Origin: Vagococcus salmoninarum
GTDB taxonomy: Bacteria; Bacillota; Bacilli; Lactobacillales; Vagococcaceae
DNA length: 63,108 nt
Assembly: GCF_003987495.1 (NCBI RefSeq)
Contig: NZ_NGJU01000021.1
Location: 1 to 63,108, forward strand
Direction: 5' to 3'
Shown here: piece after piece, positions 20,341 through 30,534 of the stretch
Position numbering within the stretch: the stretch's first letter is position 1
How the letters are laid out: every line of letters begins with the position of its first letter
Notes under the pieces: generated by a model
Databases searched by the model: none
Told to the model about the DNA's origin: nothing
The model's input: only the letters and a program-made list of their open reading frames with translations
Position numbers and translations under genes: made by a program

Positions 20341-21777
20341 ATGAAACAACTATTTAATAAAAGTATGGCACGGCAGATGAGTTTAGTCGAAGAGATCAAT
20401 CAGTCAGAAGAGTCTTCCGTGATTGAACTAGCGAATCAGTTTGGGGCAGACGTTAAAACCATCATGAAAGACATTAAAGAAATCAATAAGACTATTTACC
20501 CGCTAGAAGTAGTGCCTTCAGTTTCACTGACTTATTATGTGGAAGTGCCACCAGGCTATAGCTTTGACTTTGTTTACATTAGTTTTTTAGCTAAAAGTCC
20601 AGAATTCCAGTTATTAGAACTAATTTTTAAAAATGAAACTTATAGTGGCCAAGAACTTTCAAAAAAATTATTTTTAAGCTTGTCGAGTTTACGACGGCGA
20701 GTGATTCGCTTGAACAGTATCTTACAGTCAGAAGGCATCAGAATTGAGAGTAATCCTTACCGTATTAGAGGGGACGAAAAAAGAATTGTTAATTTTTTTG
20801 TTCACTATTTAGTCGGAAAATATACAATTAGTCAAAACTATTTGTCAGAGTTTGAACAAAAAAATATTACTCACTTAGTTAATAAAATTTTGACAGTCAG
20901 TAAAATCAAGGAAAATTTTCATTACCGTGAATTAACGACTTGGTTGATTGTTGTCAGTTTGGTTAGGGAAAAACACGGAGTCAGCATTGAAGGCTTAGAC
21001 ATAGGTGTCTTTGAAGCCGTTCGACAGTATTATGCTGAAGAAGTTATTTTACATAAAAAATTCAAAAGTGTTTTTAAAGTTGGGGTTACCACTTCTTTAC
21101 TTTGTCGCAGTACTTATTTAGTTATTCAACCGGGTTACGCTTATACGACGGATCAATGGCAAGGGGAGTCATTAGTTGGGACAAAAAGCTATGAACGGGG
21201 CCGCCGGATTGAAGCTTTATTAGCGAAAATCGTCAGTGATTTTAAGTTAACGTCGCCACCACCGGAAGTCGCTTTAAAACTCTATAACATTTCGATTACC
21301 CATTTGGGGAAAGTTAGACTGCTAAACAATTTAGATGACGTATTTTTAAAAGAAGCTCAAAAGAAATGGCCAGAATTTATTCAGATGCTAACTAAGGAGT
21401 ATGAGGCGTCCAGTCAGTATTTGGCGACTGAACAATTCAGTGTCTTTGTCTTTCAGTTAGTCAGTGAGTGGGCAGAGTTAGCTCACTATTTGAGTCGCAA
21501 TCAAAAAAAGCTGAGTATTGGTTTGTTTTATACAACGACACAGGCTCATATGGAATACGTTGCCAGAGAGCTCCAGCGATTCTTACCAGATATTTTGACG
21601 ATTACCTTTTTAGATGATGGGGGAAAGGAGGAATTACTAACAAAAGAAATTGATGTTATTGTGACTAAAATTAATGATTTTTCAAATACGAAAAAAGTAA
21701 TTTGTCTTTCTAGAGATATTGATAGTAAAGATGTGGCAAAAGTTTCAAAATTTTATGAGCAGTGGTTGCTTAAATAA
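20341..21777 (+). CDS. Mga/AtxA-type transcriptional regulator 1
   Basis: 478 residues with the Mga layout: N-terminal HTH (about 10-60), second HTH_Mga (about 95-150; LSKKLFLSLSSLRRRVIRLN), PRD-like helical middle and an EIIB-like C-terminus (about 390-478; LSIGLFYTTTQAHMEYV). Such proteins control virulence and surface-protein genes in response to sugar/PTS status. The start is ATG after AAGGGGAAATTAA. It has its own terminator and is followed by a paralogue with the same layout and then by a WxL surface protein, its likely target. Confidence 0.85.
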   Translation: MKQLFNKSMARQMSLVEEINQSEESSVIELANQFGADVKTIMKDIKEINKTIYPLEVVPSVSLTYYVEVPPGYSFDFVYISFLAKSPEFQLLELIFKNETYSGQELSKKLFLSLSSLRRRVIRLNSILQSEGIRIESNPYRIRGDEKRIVNFFVHYLVGKYTISQNYLSEFEQKNITHLVNKILTVSKIKENFHYRELTTWLIVVSLVREKHGVSIEGLDIGVFEAVRQYYAEEVILHKKFKSVFKVGVTTSLLCRSTYLVIQPGYAYTTDQWQGESLVGTKSYERGRRIEALLAKIVSDFKLTSPPPEVALKLYNISITHLGKVRLLNNLDDVFLKEAQKKWPEFIQMLTKEYEASSQYLATEQFSVFVFQLVSEWAELAHYLSRNQKKLSIGLFYTTTQAHMEYVARELQRFLPDILTITFLDDGGKEELLTKEIDVIVTKINDFSNTKKVICLSRDIDSKDVAKVSKFYEQWLLK

Positions 21778-21783
21778 AAGATT

Positions 21784-21816
21784 AAAAGTAAGGGCGTAAC
21801 TAGCCCTTACTTTTTT
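21784..21816 (+). terminator. Terminator of Mga-type regulator 1
   Basis: AAAAGTAAGGGC / GCCCTTACTTTT with 7-base loop and T6. Confidence 0.9.
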
Positions 21817-21960
21817 GTTATGAGAAGGGATAGGAGGGGAAATTAAATTAGTTCAACTGTTCAAAAAATCCTTGTTGAACGGAAAGATTGAACATTATAA
21901 TATTAATTTTTTTATTATCATTAATAACAGGAAATAATTAACTAAATGAAAGGAGCTAAC

Positions 21961-23385
21961 ATGAGACGTATTCTGAATAGTAACTTAAGTCGGCAGTTAA
22001 AAGTCTTTGAGTATTTAAGCGACTATCATCAGCAAACAATCCATGACTTGCGGAGTGCCATGGAAGTTGATGAAAAGACAATCAAAACCGACGTTCAAGT
22101 CATTAATAGTTTGATTGCCCCAGTTCAAATTGAAGTTAAGGGCATTCATTATCAGATTAAAGTAGCAGAGAAATACGATGTAAATTATGTCTACGCCAAA
22201 TTTTTAGAAGCTAGTTTAGAATTTAACGTCTTAGAGAAGATATTACTGACAGAAACCTTTAGTTATAACGAGCTAGCAGAGGAACTGTTTATTAGTGTCT
22301 CGACTTTGCGACGACTATTAACTCGTCTCAAACAGATTCTTTATAGTTATGACATGGTGATTTTGACTAATCCTTTACGTGTTCGGGGAAATGAAGGGAA
22401 AATCCTTAATTTTATTTTTAATTATTTAAAAGAAAGATACTTGATTACGTCGAATTTTTTAAATGATTTTGAAAGTGAATTAATTGATGAAATGCTAGCT
22501 TCAGGGTTAGCCAAACTTAATAAAGATTGGACGTTTACCCAAAGTGAGTCCCTTAAATGGTTAATTAAAACCCATTTAATCCGTATGAGTCATGGCAATC
22601 ATCGTGACTATCAATTTCAGGAAGACAAAGAGATTACGAATCGATTGTTGGAAAATCTTAACAGTTATCAAGGACGGTTTAAACGAATTTTTGGGAGGCC
22701 TTTTACGTTAGAGATGGTAGGGGAGTTAGTCCAAGAGAGTTATGTTTTAAGTCCAGAACAATTTGTGAAAATGGAGCAGAATAATAATCAGATTGCTAAA
22801 AAAATTGCTGTCATTAAAGAAATTTTAGGACTGATTGAAGTTGAATTTGAAGTGGCTAGTGAAAATAAAGGGAGACTGGTGCTACAACTCTATAACATGA
22901 TGACTTTAGACTACAGTAAAGGCTTTATTTTATACGATATGACAAAAGAATTTAATCAAGGATTGAAAAATAAAAAGCCGGACTTTTATCGAAGGCTAAA
23001 AGCTTATTATGAAAAGAATAAAACAATCTTTGACGATCATTCCTTTTCTCAGTTCGTTTTTTTAATTGTTACGGAATGGGAAGAATTGTTTGAAAAATTA
23101 AATCAAAAAAAGCGACGAATGAAAATCGGACTCTTTTTTTCGACAACAGAGAATCACATCCAATTTATCGAAGAAAAATTTAAGAAAGCCTTAAATAACC
23201 ACTATTTTTTAATTAGTTTAAATAATGTCTCTTTGCAGATGTTAGATAAGACAGAAGTCGATTTAATCGTGACTAATATTAGTGATTTATCGACTAAGAA
23301 ACAAAGTATTTGCGTTTCCGACTACCCTAAAGAAGGGGATTATCAAAAAGTCACAGCTGCCTATCGTCAATGGTCAAAACAGTAA
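21961..23385 (+). CDS. Mga/AtxA-type transcriptional regulator 2
   Basis: 474 residues, clearly paralogous to the previous gene: the same length, HTH pair (ELAEELFISVSTLRRLLTRLK, about 92-112), and C-terminal EIIB-like segment (MKIGLFFSTTENHIQFI). The ATG at 21961 is preceded by AAAGGAG. An ATG 15 bases upstream overlaps that ribosome binding site and is rejected. The WxL surface protein starts 88 bases downstream without a clear terminator between, so the two may be cotranscribed. Regulatory target is inferred from position only. Confidence 0.85.
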   Translation: MRRILNSNLSRQLKVFEYLSDYHQQTIHDLRSAMEVDEKTIKTDVQVINSLIAPVQIEVKGIHYQIKVAEKYDVNYVYAKFLEASLEFNVLEKILLTETFSYNELAEELFISVSTLRRLLTRLKQILYSYDMVILTNPLRVRGNEGKILNFIFNYLKERYLITSNFLNDFESELIDEMLASGLAKLNKDWTFTQSESLKWLIKTHLIRMSHGNHRDYQFQEDKEITNRLLENLNSYQGRFKRIFGRPFTLEMVGELVQESYVLSPEQFVKMEQNNNQIAKKIAVIKEILGLIEVEFEVASENKGRLVLQLYNMMTLDYSKGFILYDMTKEFNQGLKNKKPDFYRRLKAYYEKNKTIFDDHSFSQFVFLIVTEWEELFEKLNQKKRRMKIGLFFSTTENHIQFIEEKFKKALNNHYFLISLNNVSLQMLDKTEVDLIVTNISDLSTKKQSICVSDYPKEGDYQKVTAAYRQWSKQ

Positions 23386-23473
23386 GGGAATTGACTGAAG
23401 CTTTAAGGGGCGAAAGAACGAGGGAATACCGTTCAAAAAAGAATCTAAAAAAGAAAGAACTGGTGAAGTGAAA

Positions 23474-26392
23474 ATGAGTAAAAAATACAAAGTGAAGAAT
23501 CGGTGGCTAGTGTTAGTCTTGTTTTTTTTGGGTGGGCTACTATTACAAGGAGAAAAAGTCTCTGCGAATGTTGAAGAAGTCAGTACCCCAGCTGAGTTTT
23601 CCGCGGCTTGGAACAACTCAAATACAACTAAGATTGTTTTGAAAAATGATATTTTATATGGATCAGGAACGACTGGCTTAAAAAATCGCACGACCAATAT
23701 TGAAATAACTGGTGAAGCAGGAGCTAGTGACTACGGTTATCGTTTAAATTTACAAAGTCGCTCATTACGGGTAGATAATCCCACAGAAAGTACAGGGAAA
23801 GGTCTCTTTAAACTCCATGATATAATTGTTGAAAATAATGGCGCGATTACTGGTGCCCGAGGTGGCTTTGTAGAGGATGAATCTTACACTGGTTCATCAG
23901 CTCGGAATTGGACATTTGAGATCGGTAACTTACAAGTACCGAAAGGGCGGACGGTCCGTTTAGGGCGAGTGACCCGTGGCCAAGTTAATGTCTATGGCAA
24001 GCTAAACTTAAGCACTTTAGGAGAAAATTTCTATACTGGTGGCATGTATTTTGAAGAAGGGACAGAGTATTATGGGGAAATTACGCGAGAGAACTTTTCG
24101 GCTATCTGGTTTCGTTCGTCAATAAAAGCCGGGGATTCAGGAGATGGCAAATTTGAGTTAGCACCGAATACTTCTGTTAAATTACGGAACACTGGCACAG
24201 GAGTGACTTATCCAGCCGTCTACCGGGCTTATAAGGAAATTATCATCGGTGAAAATGCGGAGTTTACCGCAACTGTTCCCGGAAGTGCAGTTCAGTTTGG
24301 TGGCACGAATAAAAAATTCACAGCTAAAAAAGGCTCTGTCGTCACTTTAACAAGTTTGAATTCTCAATCTAGTATTTTAGCTAGAAGTACAACTGGAGGG
24401 GATTCCGGGATTTCCCAAGAAGATAATCCCGCTAACCCAACGAATGCCCAAATGATTTTTGAACCTGGATCATCACTATTTGTTATTGGTAAATCAGGCA
24501 CAAGTGGGATGATTGATTGGACGAATGGGACAAATAATACGTTAAGAATTGATACGCCGAAGCAATTTGATATTAGAAATAACAATAATAATCGAGCTTT
24601 GAACGTTAGTGGTAGCAACCGGATTGAATTATTAACGAGTAATGTCGATATGTGGAAAAATGCTAGCAATGTCACAGGCAGCGCTGATTTTTCTCATAAC
24701 ATGGTAGCCAGTTTTGGCGTCAACGCTAATAACTTGGCTCAAAGTAGCACCCAGTTATTAGAAAAAGAATACAATAGCGTTAATGGTCAAGTGCGCCGAA
24801 TTATGGGACTAAATACTGAGCCAACCTTTTTGTGGGAGCGCCAAGTCACTGATGCTGATAAAAACTTAACAAAGATAGCGCGCGTCCGTTTAGGCATGGT
24901 GCCAGATAATGCCGGTTTAGATGAGAATGGCAATTTAGCGTTTATGCCGATGTACGCCACGAAAGATCAAGTTGAAGTCATCGTCAATGATAGCCTTGGA
25001 ACGTTTCCGGAGCAGAAATTAAAAACCGAAGAAGGGGGTTATATTAGTTATCAGCTTCCTGATTTTTACGTAGCAGCGACTAAATTATTCGGGCAAGCCT
25101 TTCGCTCTGGCTTAGCTGGTGAGGTCGCAGAATCTCGACCAGTTGTCGATATTACGCCGCCTTTACCTGCAAAATTAACAGTTCCAACAATCAAAACCTC
25201 AACGAAGGAATTAGTCGGAGAATTAGCGGAACCATTTGCAACTGTCTATATTCATGTTAACAATCAAAAACAACCAGGAAACATTAAAGTCGATCAAGGA
25301 GGAAATTGGCGTTACCAGTTACCGGAGTATTTTAAAGCTGGCGAGCTAATTACTATTTATTTAGAAGACAATGCCGGCAAAGCCCCAACTGACTTAAATC
25401 CTGCTGCTCCCACAACTAATAACGATCTAGGAAATCTTAATCCGTTGAAAGAATTAAGTTATCGTGAAGCCGTCTTTCCCGCAGCCCCATCATTTAAAGT
25501 CAAAGACGACATTGTTTCTCAACCGCAAATTACTAAGACAGTTAAATCTAACACGTTAGATAGTCAACAAAAAGAAATCACTCAAGTAGGTTCAATTTTA
25601 ACGTATAAAATCACTCTGAAAAATAATGATCCAAGGGATTCAGATAAAGTTTTAAGGGACAGTTTGTTTGAAGATCAATTACCTAGTGGTTTAGTATTTG
25701 AGCAGACTAGTCTGACAGCGACTAAAAATGGCACAACCATTCCGGCGGAGGACTTTCTTTTCAGTGCAGGTAAGTTAAGTTATTTGATTGGAGAGCTACA
25801 CCCTCAAGATGAAGTAATTATTGAGTTTTCGACAGTCGTTACAAGAGAAGCCGTCGATGAGATAATTACGAATAGGGCTAAAATTAGTGGGCAGACGTCA
25901 CAAGAAAAACTTTTGAAAAATGAAGCAGCAGTCAATAATCCCGGTGGAACTGTGGCAGGGCAATTAGTCTTAGAGTCGGCACCAACAGTAGTTGATTTCG
26001 GGAAAGTCTCGATTACTGATTTTCAAAAACAAGTCGGAGTAGATAAAACTAACATTGCAACACCGCTACTAGTTGAGGACACTCGTAAAAGCCGAAGTGA
26101 CTGGGAAATCACTGCTCAAATCGAAAAAGAGATGACAAATGGGGAAGACGTCCAAGTAGGGGCTTTAAAATATATTTATAAAAAAGAGCGACAAACATTA
26201 GATGGCACACCTAAAATCATTTATACAAATAATGGCACTTCCGCAGAGTATTTGTACAATGTTTCTGATAGTTGGCAGAAAGGGGCCTTAGCTGACGGAT
26301 TGAAACTGCAACTTGAAGCGGATCACGTACCTAAAACGACAGGGAGTTACGAAGGGGTCATTCGTTGGACTTTACGGGACACGATTGAATAA
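23474..26392 (+). CDS. WxL-domain surface protein with beta-helix-like N-terminus
   Basis: 972 residues. A signal peptide (about 1-32, cleavage near VSAN) leads into a pectate-lyase-like adhesive region (about 35-430; VSTPAEFSAAWNNSNTTKIV, many Asn/Thr-rich beta turns). An Ig-like module follows (about 560-640; STKELVGELAEPFATVYIHV), then a DUF11-type repeat (about 680-790) and a C-terminal WxL domain (about 800-972) with the two signature tryptophans in DWEIT and IRWTLRD. WxL domains bind peptidoglycan non-covalently. ATG 23474 has GGTGA seven bases upstream. Unusually, none of the small WxL or DUF916/DUF3324 partner genes of classical WxL operons are present. Two Mga-type regulators lie directly upstream. 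A likely adhesin; ligand unknown. Confidence 0.82.
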   Translation: MSKKYKVKNRWLVLVLFFLGGLLLQGEKVSANVEEVSTPAEFSAAWNNSNTTKIVLKNDILYGSGTTGLKNRTTNIEITGEAGASDYGYRLNLQSRSLRVDNPTESTGKGLFKLHDIIVENNGAITGARGGFVEDESYTGSSARNWTFEIGNLQVPKGRTVRLGRVTRGQVNVYGKLNLSTLGENFYTGGMYFEEGTEYYGEITRENFSAIWFRSSIKAGDSGDGKFELAPNTSVKLRNTGTGVTYPAVYRAYKEIIIGENAEFTATVPGSAVQFGGTNKKFTAKKGSVVTLTSLNSQSSILARSTTGGDSGISQEDNPANPTNAQMIFEPGSSLFVIGKSGTSGMIDWTNGTNNTLRIDTPKQFDIRNNNNNRALNVSGSNRIELLTSNVDMWKNASNVTGSADFSHNMVASFGVNANNLAQSSTQLLEKEYNSVNGQVRRIMGLNTEPTFLWERQVTDADKNLTKIARVRLGMVPDNAGLDENGNLAFMPMYATKDQVEVIVNDSLGTFPEQKLKTEEGGYISYQLPDFYVAATKLFGQAFRSGLAGEVAESRPVVDITPPLPAKLTVPTIKTSTKELVGELAEPFATVYIHVNNQKQPGNIKVDQGGNWRYQLPEYFKAGELITIYLEDNAGKAPTDLNPAAPTTNNDLGNLNPLKELSYREAVFPAAPSFKVKDDIVSQPQITKTVKSNTLDSQQKEITQVGSILTYKITLKNNDPRDSDKVLRDSLFEDQLPSGLVFEQTSLTATKNGTTIPAEDFLFSAGKLSYLIGELHPQDEVIIEFSTVVTREAVDEIITNRAKISGQTSQEKLLKNEAAVNNPGGTVAGQLVLESAPTVVDFGKVSITDFQKQVGVDKTNIATPLLVEDTRKSRSDWEITAQIEKEMTNGEDVQVGALKYIYKKERQTLDGTPKIIYTNNGTSAEYLYNVSDSWQKGALADGLKLQLEADHVPKTTGSYEGVIRWTLRDTIE

Positions 26393-26547
26393 GAAAAGCT
26401 CATGTCGGTGGTGGTTAAATTAAGTTTTTCACAAATTAATTAAAAAACCTTTATTTTCTTAAAAGATAGGAATATAGTTACGAAGTTAAAGTAAATAATT
26501 AGTCGTAACGGACTTAAAATAAGAAATAAAGAAAGAAGGCTACAAAC
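26393..26547. other. WxL-maf intergenic region
   Basis: 155 AT-rich bases with no clear terminator, gene or promoter. Confidence 0.4.
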
Positions 26548-27102
26548 ATGGCAATTATCTTAGCGTCCCAGTCTCCTCGGAGAAAAGAATTGTTAGGTAA
26601 GATTGTTAAAAAATTTCAAACGATGCCAGCGGAAATCGATGAAAGCGTCGTTGGGGAAGTCAGTCCTGAAGAGTATGTCTTAGACATGGCCCAAAAAAAA
26701 GCCCAATTAATTTGTAAGAGAAACCCAGATAACTTAGTCATAGGCAGTGATACGATTGTGGCAGTTGGTAATGAAATTCTAGGTAAACCAGCAAGTGATG
26801 CCGAAGCTTTCGCCATGTTACGGAAGTTAAGTGGCAGCAGTCACTTAGTTCACACAAGTGTCTACATGATGAATCCGAACCAAATTGAGCAACAAGTTGT
26901 TTCAGCAGAAGTGACTTTCTTCGATTTAACGGATGAAGAAATCAATGAATATCTGGCCACAGGTGAGCATTTAGATAAAGCAGGGGCCTATGGTATCCAA
27001 GGTCAAGGATCATTGCTAGTGGAAAAAATTACTGGTGATTATTTTGCAATCGTTGGTTTCCCAGTTGCCCAAGTCAAACGAATGTTAGCGAAATTCAAAT
27101 GA
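26548..27102 (+). CDS. maf: Maf-family nucleoside triphosphate pyrophosphatase
   Basis: 184 residues beginning MAIILASQSPRRKELL, the Maf signature. Further family motifs are GSDTIVAVGNEILGKP and DKAGAYGIQGQG. Maf proteins hydrolyse non-canonical nucleotides (dTTP/UTP/CTP-type substrates) and overexpression inhibits septation. AGAAGGCT ribosome binding site upstream. It is followed by a hairpin that is part of a dispersed repeat. Confidence 0.95.
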   Translation: MAIILASQSPRRKELLGKIVKKFQTMPAEIDESVVGEVSPEEYVLDMAQKKAQLICKRNPDNLVIGSDTIVAVGNEILGKPASDAEAFAMLRKLSGSSHLVHTSVYMMNPNQIEQQVVSAEVTFFDLTDEEINEYLATGEHLDKAGAYGIQGQGSLLVEKITGDYFAIVGFPVAQVKRMLAKFK

Positions 27103-27110
27103 TGTTGAAA

Positions 27111-27145
27111 GGTGCCGTGACATTAGTCATCGGCGCCCTTTTTTT
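27111..27145 (+). terminator. maf terminator (part of dispersed repeat)
   Basis: GGTGCCGTGAC / GTCATCGGCGCC stem, ATTA loop, T7. The same hairpin recurs inverted at 60048-60070. Confidence 0.8.
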
Positions 27146-27372
27146 GACGAACGTTATTTGATAGACGGGTTCCAAAAGTCAAATAACTTCGTTCTCAACA
27201 AATGCTAAGCGCTGAAGCGCAAAGCTTTGAAGGCACGATAATTTCAATAAATCCGACTACACTCTGTTTCGCTCACATTAATCTCTAAGTGCTGCCGTTA
27301 TTCTTAATGCTTTAGCATTTAGAAATAAGGGACAACGAAGTACTTGTATTTAAACGACTTTTGCCACACCTC
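27111..27372 (+). repeat. Dispersed intergenic repeat, copy 1
   Basis: Shares with 59902-60070 (opposite orientation) a terminator hairpin, the block TTTTGACGA-CGTTATTTGA--ACGGGTTCCAAAAGTC, ACGATAATTTCAATAAATCCGA and the far end TACTTGTATTTAAACGACTT...CACACCTC. The centre differs. It contains a local dyad GTTATTTGA / TCAAATAAC and carries CAAAAGTC near one end and GACTTTTG near the other. No coding capacity. It behaves like a mobile or REP/MITE-like element. Confidence 0.7.
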
Positions 27373-27460
27373 CCTTTTTTTGAGCTGAAAGAGCAAATCT
27401 TAAGGATAATGTTAGTGGAGATGGTATACTCAGACTAACTAAAATAAAGAGGTGTTGGAA

Positions 27461-27889
27461 GTGAAATTATCAAAAGCCGAATTACGTCAAAAGTTAACGC
27501 CAGTCCAGTATCAAGTGACTCAAGAAAATGGTACCGAGCAACCTTTTAGTAGTGAATACGATAAGCAGTTTTCCCAAGGGATTTATGTTGATATCGTCAG
27601 TGGCGAAGCCTTATTTTCATCTTTAGATAAATACGATGCGGGCTGTGGGTGGCCTTCATTCACTAAGCCAATCGCCACGCTACAAGAATTAGCGGATCGC
27701 AGTTTAAGTCGTGAGCGCACAGAAGTCCGTAGCCAACAAGGCGACTCTCATCTAGGTCATGTTTTTCCAGATGGACCAGAAGCTGCTGGTGGTTTACGCT
27801 ATTGCATTAACGGCGCAGCGTTGAAATTTATTCCTCTAGGAGAATTAGCGTCAGCAGGTTACGAACAATACATCGAACTATTCAATTAA
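27461..27889 (+). CDS. msrB: Peptide-methionine (R)-S-oxide reductase MsrB
   Basis: MsrB repairs methionine-R-sulfoxide. 142 residues with [18 protein letters not shown] and the catalytic cysteine in [11 protein letters not shown]. The zinc-binding CxxC pairs of some MsrB are absent, as in other lactic acid bacteria. The GTG at 27461 has AGAGGTG six bases upstream; two upstream in-frame starts overlap that site. Followed by a terminator. Confidence 0.95.
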   Translation: MKLSKAELRQKLTPVQYQVTQENGTEQPFSSEYDKQFSQGIYVDIVSGEALFSSLDKYDAGCGWPSFTKPIATLQELADRSLSRERTEVRSQQGDSHLGHVFPDGPEAAGGLRYCINGAALKFIPLGELASAGYEQYIELFN

Positions 27890-27897
27890 ATAGTCCA

Positions 27898-27936
27898 GAG
27901 GCTGTGACTAAAAGTCATAGCCCCTTTGTTTTTTTT
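27898..27936 (+). terminator. msrB terminator
   Basis: AGAGGCTGTGACT / AGTCATAGCCCCTTT, AAA loop, T-run. Confidence 0.85.
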
Positions 27937-27999
27937 ACAATAAGTCACCTCATGAAGAGGAAGTTATTCAATTGTTACGAGTAACTAGAAAGGTCAAGT

Positions 28000-28587
28000 A
28001 TGAAAAAATTAGTCTTAATAAGCTTAAGCCTAGTATTAAGTTTACTAGTGATGGTTGCCTTCTATCAAAAAAATCAATTGGCTCGTCAAGCTGATCCTCA
28101 GCCAGAAGTTAGTCAAATGACAGAAGAGCCAACGAGTTCTCAACCAAGTGACAGTGTGACGAATGAGGAATCATCAGCAAACAGTGACAGCCAAGGAGCC
28201 CCTAAAACAATTCAAGGCTTAGTTGGCAATTGGCAATTAAATATTCCCGGTCAAGAAGGCTATCATTTAGTCATAGACGAAGGTGTGTTTCAATTTTATG
28301 CCTTATACAATGGCCATGTTGTGCCACCTAATAAAAAAGAAGTCAGCTATCAATTTTCAGCAGATGGGCAAAGTATTACAGCTGTTGGTGTCAGAGATGA
28401 GTCAGATGCCTTTGGTGGTGAGCGGATCGGCAATCAACTCGTCCGCGACACCTTAGTAATTAACATTAAGGCAGACCAAAAGTTAACCGTTGTTGCTAAC
28501 GGAGTAGACATTGCCTTAAGTGATGGTCAAGAATTTTTCGAAAAAACCTCAGAAGTTCCTGAAATCACGGAGCTACCGGGTAGTTAA
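28000..28587 (+). CDS. Secreted or membrane-anchored protein of unknown function
   Basis: 195 residues. A signal peptide or anchor (about 4-22; LVLISLSLVLSLLVMVAF) has no lipobox cysteine. It is followed by a Ser/Thr/Glu-rich linker (about 30-70) and a beta-rich C-terminal domain (about 72-185; LVGNWQLNIPGQEGYHLVID) that resembles lipocalin-like/'DUF' domains beginning GxW but that I cannot name. ATG with AGAAAGGTC upstream. Single gene between msrB and ruvA. Confidence 0.65.
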   Translation: MKKLVLISLSLVLSLLVMVAFYQKNQLARQADPQPEVSQMTEEPTSSQPSDSVTNEESSANSDSQGAPKTIQGLVGNWQLNIPGQEGYHLVIDEGVFQFYALYNGHVVPPNKKEVSYQFSADGQSITAVGVRDESDAFGGERIGNQLVRDTLVINIKADQKLTVVANGVDIALSDGQEFFEKTSEVPEITELPGS

Positions 28588-28706
28588 GAGGGAGTTCAAG
28601 GCGCCTAACTTTTACTGAAAAGCCCAAGTTTTGAATTTAATCAGCTCTGAATTTGTGTTACAATCTAAAGGGAACACATGTGCTGTTTAAATGGAGGGGA
28701 AAAGTA

Positions 28707-29324
28707 GTGTACGAATATATCCGCGGGACGATCACTTTTGTGAGTCCTTATTATGTCGTTATGGAAAATCAAGGCATTGGCTATCAGATCGCTGTGGCGA
28801 ATCCTTTTCGCTATGCCGCCGCAGAAGGCTCAGAAAGTATTATTTACTTATACCAAGCGGTGCGAGAAGATGCCATTACCTTATATGGCTTTACGACGTT
28901 AGAAGAAAAATTATTGTTTATTAAGTTAATTAGTGTTTCTGGGATTGGACCGAAAAGTGGTTTGGCGATTATGGCTGGTGAGGACCATGCCGGTTTAGTT
29001 AAGGCCATTGAGTCAGAAGATTTTAAATATTTAACGAAGTTTCCAGGTGTCGGTAAAAAGACTGCCCAACAGATGATTCTCGACCTTAAAGGTAAACTAG
29101 GGGAACTGGTCATTACTGATGTCGTTGAAGAAGGCCTCTTTGCGCCAGCAGAAATGGCCGCTCTCGGCACTAATGTTGTCTTAGAAGAAGCCTTAGAAGC
29201 CTTAAAAGCCCTTGGTTATAGCGAGCGTGAATTAAAACGCATCACTAAAGAACTAGAAGCAGTCAAGGCGACGACGACTGACGAATACTTACGTCATGGC
29301 TTGAAATTATTGATGAAGAAATAA
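28707..29324 (+). CDS. ruvA: Holliday junction branch migration protein RuvA
   Basis: 205 residues with OB-fold N-terminus ([20 protein letters not shown]), two helix-hairpin-helix motifs ([26 protein letters not shown]) and the small C-terminal domain III that binds RuvB. The GTG at 28707 has GGAGGGG upstream. An upstream ATG lies within the promoter region. It is followed after 14 bases by ruvB. No LexA box was found upstream. Confidence 0.97.
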   Translation: MYEYIRGTITFVSPYYVVMENQGIGYQIAVANPFRYAAAEGSESIIYLYQAVREDAITLYGFTTLEEKLLFIKLISVSGIGPKSGLAIMAGEDHAGLVKAIESEDFKYLTKFPGVGKKTAQQMILDLKGKLGELVITDVVEEGLFAPAEMAALGTNVVLEEALEALKALGYSERELKRITKELEAVKATTTDEYLRHGLKLLMKK

Positions 29325-29338
29325 GGAGTTGAAGTGAC

Positions 29339-30346
29339 ATGACAGAAGAAGAACGACTAGTTGCAGGAGAAGCGAACATTAGCGAAGAAGGCTTCGAGAA
29401 ATCACTTCGCCCACAATACCTTGCTCAATACATCGGTCAAAGTAAAGTCAAAAAAGAACTAGCTATTTATATTCAAGCGGCTAAAAGTCGCTCGGAAGCC
29501 TTGGATCACGTCTTATTATATGGGCCCCCCGGTCTAGGTAAGACGACGTTAGCCATGGTAATTGCTAATGAGTTAGATGTCCAAGTTCGGACGACCAGTG
29601 GGCCAGCGATTGAACGGCCTGGTGACTTAGTGGCGATCCTCAACGAATTAGAACCAGGGGATGTCTTATTTATCGATGAAATTCACCGGATGCCACGAAT
29701 TGCCGAAGAGATGCTTTATTCCGCCATGGAAGATTTTTATGTCGATATTATGGTTGGTCAAGGCAGCGCCTCACACCCCGTTCACTTTACTTTACCGCCA
29801 TTTACCTTAGTCGGTGCCACAACTCGAGCCGGGATGCTTTCAGCCCCTCTGCGGGATCGTTTTGGGATCGTCTCTCATATGGAATATTATGAAGACGCTG
29901 ATTTGAAAGAAATCGTCAAACGGACAGCCGATATTTTTGATACTGAAATTATCGAAGAGGGAGCTTTTGAAATAGCCCGTCGCTCTCGTGGCACACCGCG
30001 GATTGCTAACCGCTTGTTAAAACGGGTCCGTGATTACGCACAAGTCGAAAGTGATGGTGTCGTCAATCGAGAGATTGCTGATCAAGCCTTAAAAATGTTA
30101 CAAGTTGATCACGCTGGTTTAGATTACGTTGACCAAAAAATCTTGAAAACAATGATCGAGTTGTATCAAGGGGGACCGATTGGTTTAAGTACTTTAGCAG
30201 TGAATATTAGCGAAGAGACTGAAACGGTGGAAGATATGTATGAACCTTATTTAATCCAAAAAGGTTTTATTAAACGGACGTCACGGGGACGAATGGCAAC
30301 ACCTTTGGCTTATGAACACTTAGGCTATGTTTATCACAATCAATAA
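29339..30346 (+). CDS. ruvB: Holliday junction DNA helicase RuvB
   Basis: 335 residues, AAA+ motor of branch migration. Walker [10 protein letters not shown] (about 61-69), Walker B LFIDEIHR, sensor 1 GATTRAG and the C-terminal winged helix ([20 protein letters not shown]). Start ATG with AAGGAGTTGA upstream. Cotranscribed with ruvA. Two hairpins follow. Confidence 0.99.
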   Translation: MTEEERLVAGEANISEEGFEKSLRPQYLAQYIGQSKVKKELAIYIQAAKSRSEALDHVLLYGPPGLGKTTLAMVIANELDVQVRTTSGPAIERPGDLVAILNELEPGDVLFIDEIHRMPRIAEEMLYSAMEDFYVDIMVGQGSASHPVHFTLPPFTLVGATTRAGMLSAPLRDRFGIVSHMEYYEDADLKEIVKRTADIFDTEIIEEGAFEIARRSRGTPRIANRLLKRVRDYAQVESDGVVNREIADQALKMLQVDHAGLDYVDQKILKTMIELYQGGPIGLSTLAVNISEETETVEDMYEPYLIQKGFIKRTSRGRMATPLAYEHLGYVYHNQ

Positions 30347-30388
30347 AAAAACTCGTTCTCCAAAGATGAGTTGGAGCAAGGGGTTTTT
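30347..30388 (+). terminator. ruvAB terminator
   Basis: AAAAAACTC...CTCCAA / TTGGAG...GGGTTTTT stem, ending in T5. Confidence 0.7.
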
Positions 30389-30390
30389 AG

Positions 30391-30454
30391 AAAAACGGGC
30401 GTCAAAAGTCAAATTACTTGGATATAGAGGACTTTTGTTAAGCCTGTTTTTTTA
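30391..30454 (+). repeat. Short derivative of the dispersed repeat / second terminator
   Basis: Hairpin AAAACGGGC..CAAAAGTC with GACTTTTG..GCC.GTTTT. The CGGG--TCAAAAGTCAAAT and GACTTTTG ends match the ends of the dispersed repeat at 27111 and 59902, with almost no interior. The T7 makes it a terminator too. Confidence 0.5.
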
Positions 30455-30534
30455 TTGTGTCCATTTGATAGCGCAAAATAAAAAAAAGTGCTAAACTATC
30501 ACAAGAAGAATCTACTGAGAAAGAGTGACGAATA

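Noticed and set aside
23474-26392. Surface protein as an LPXTG-anchored protein
   Set aside because: No LPXTG motif; the C-terminus fits a WxL domain.
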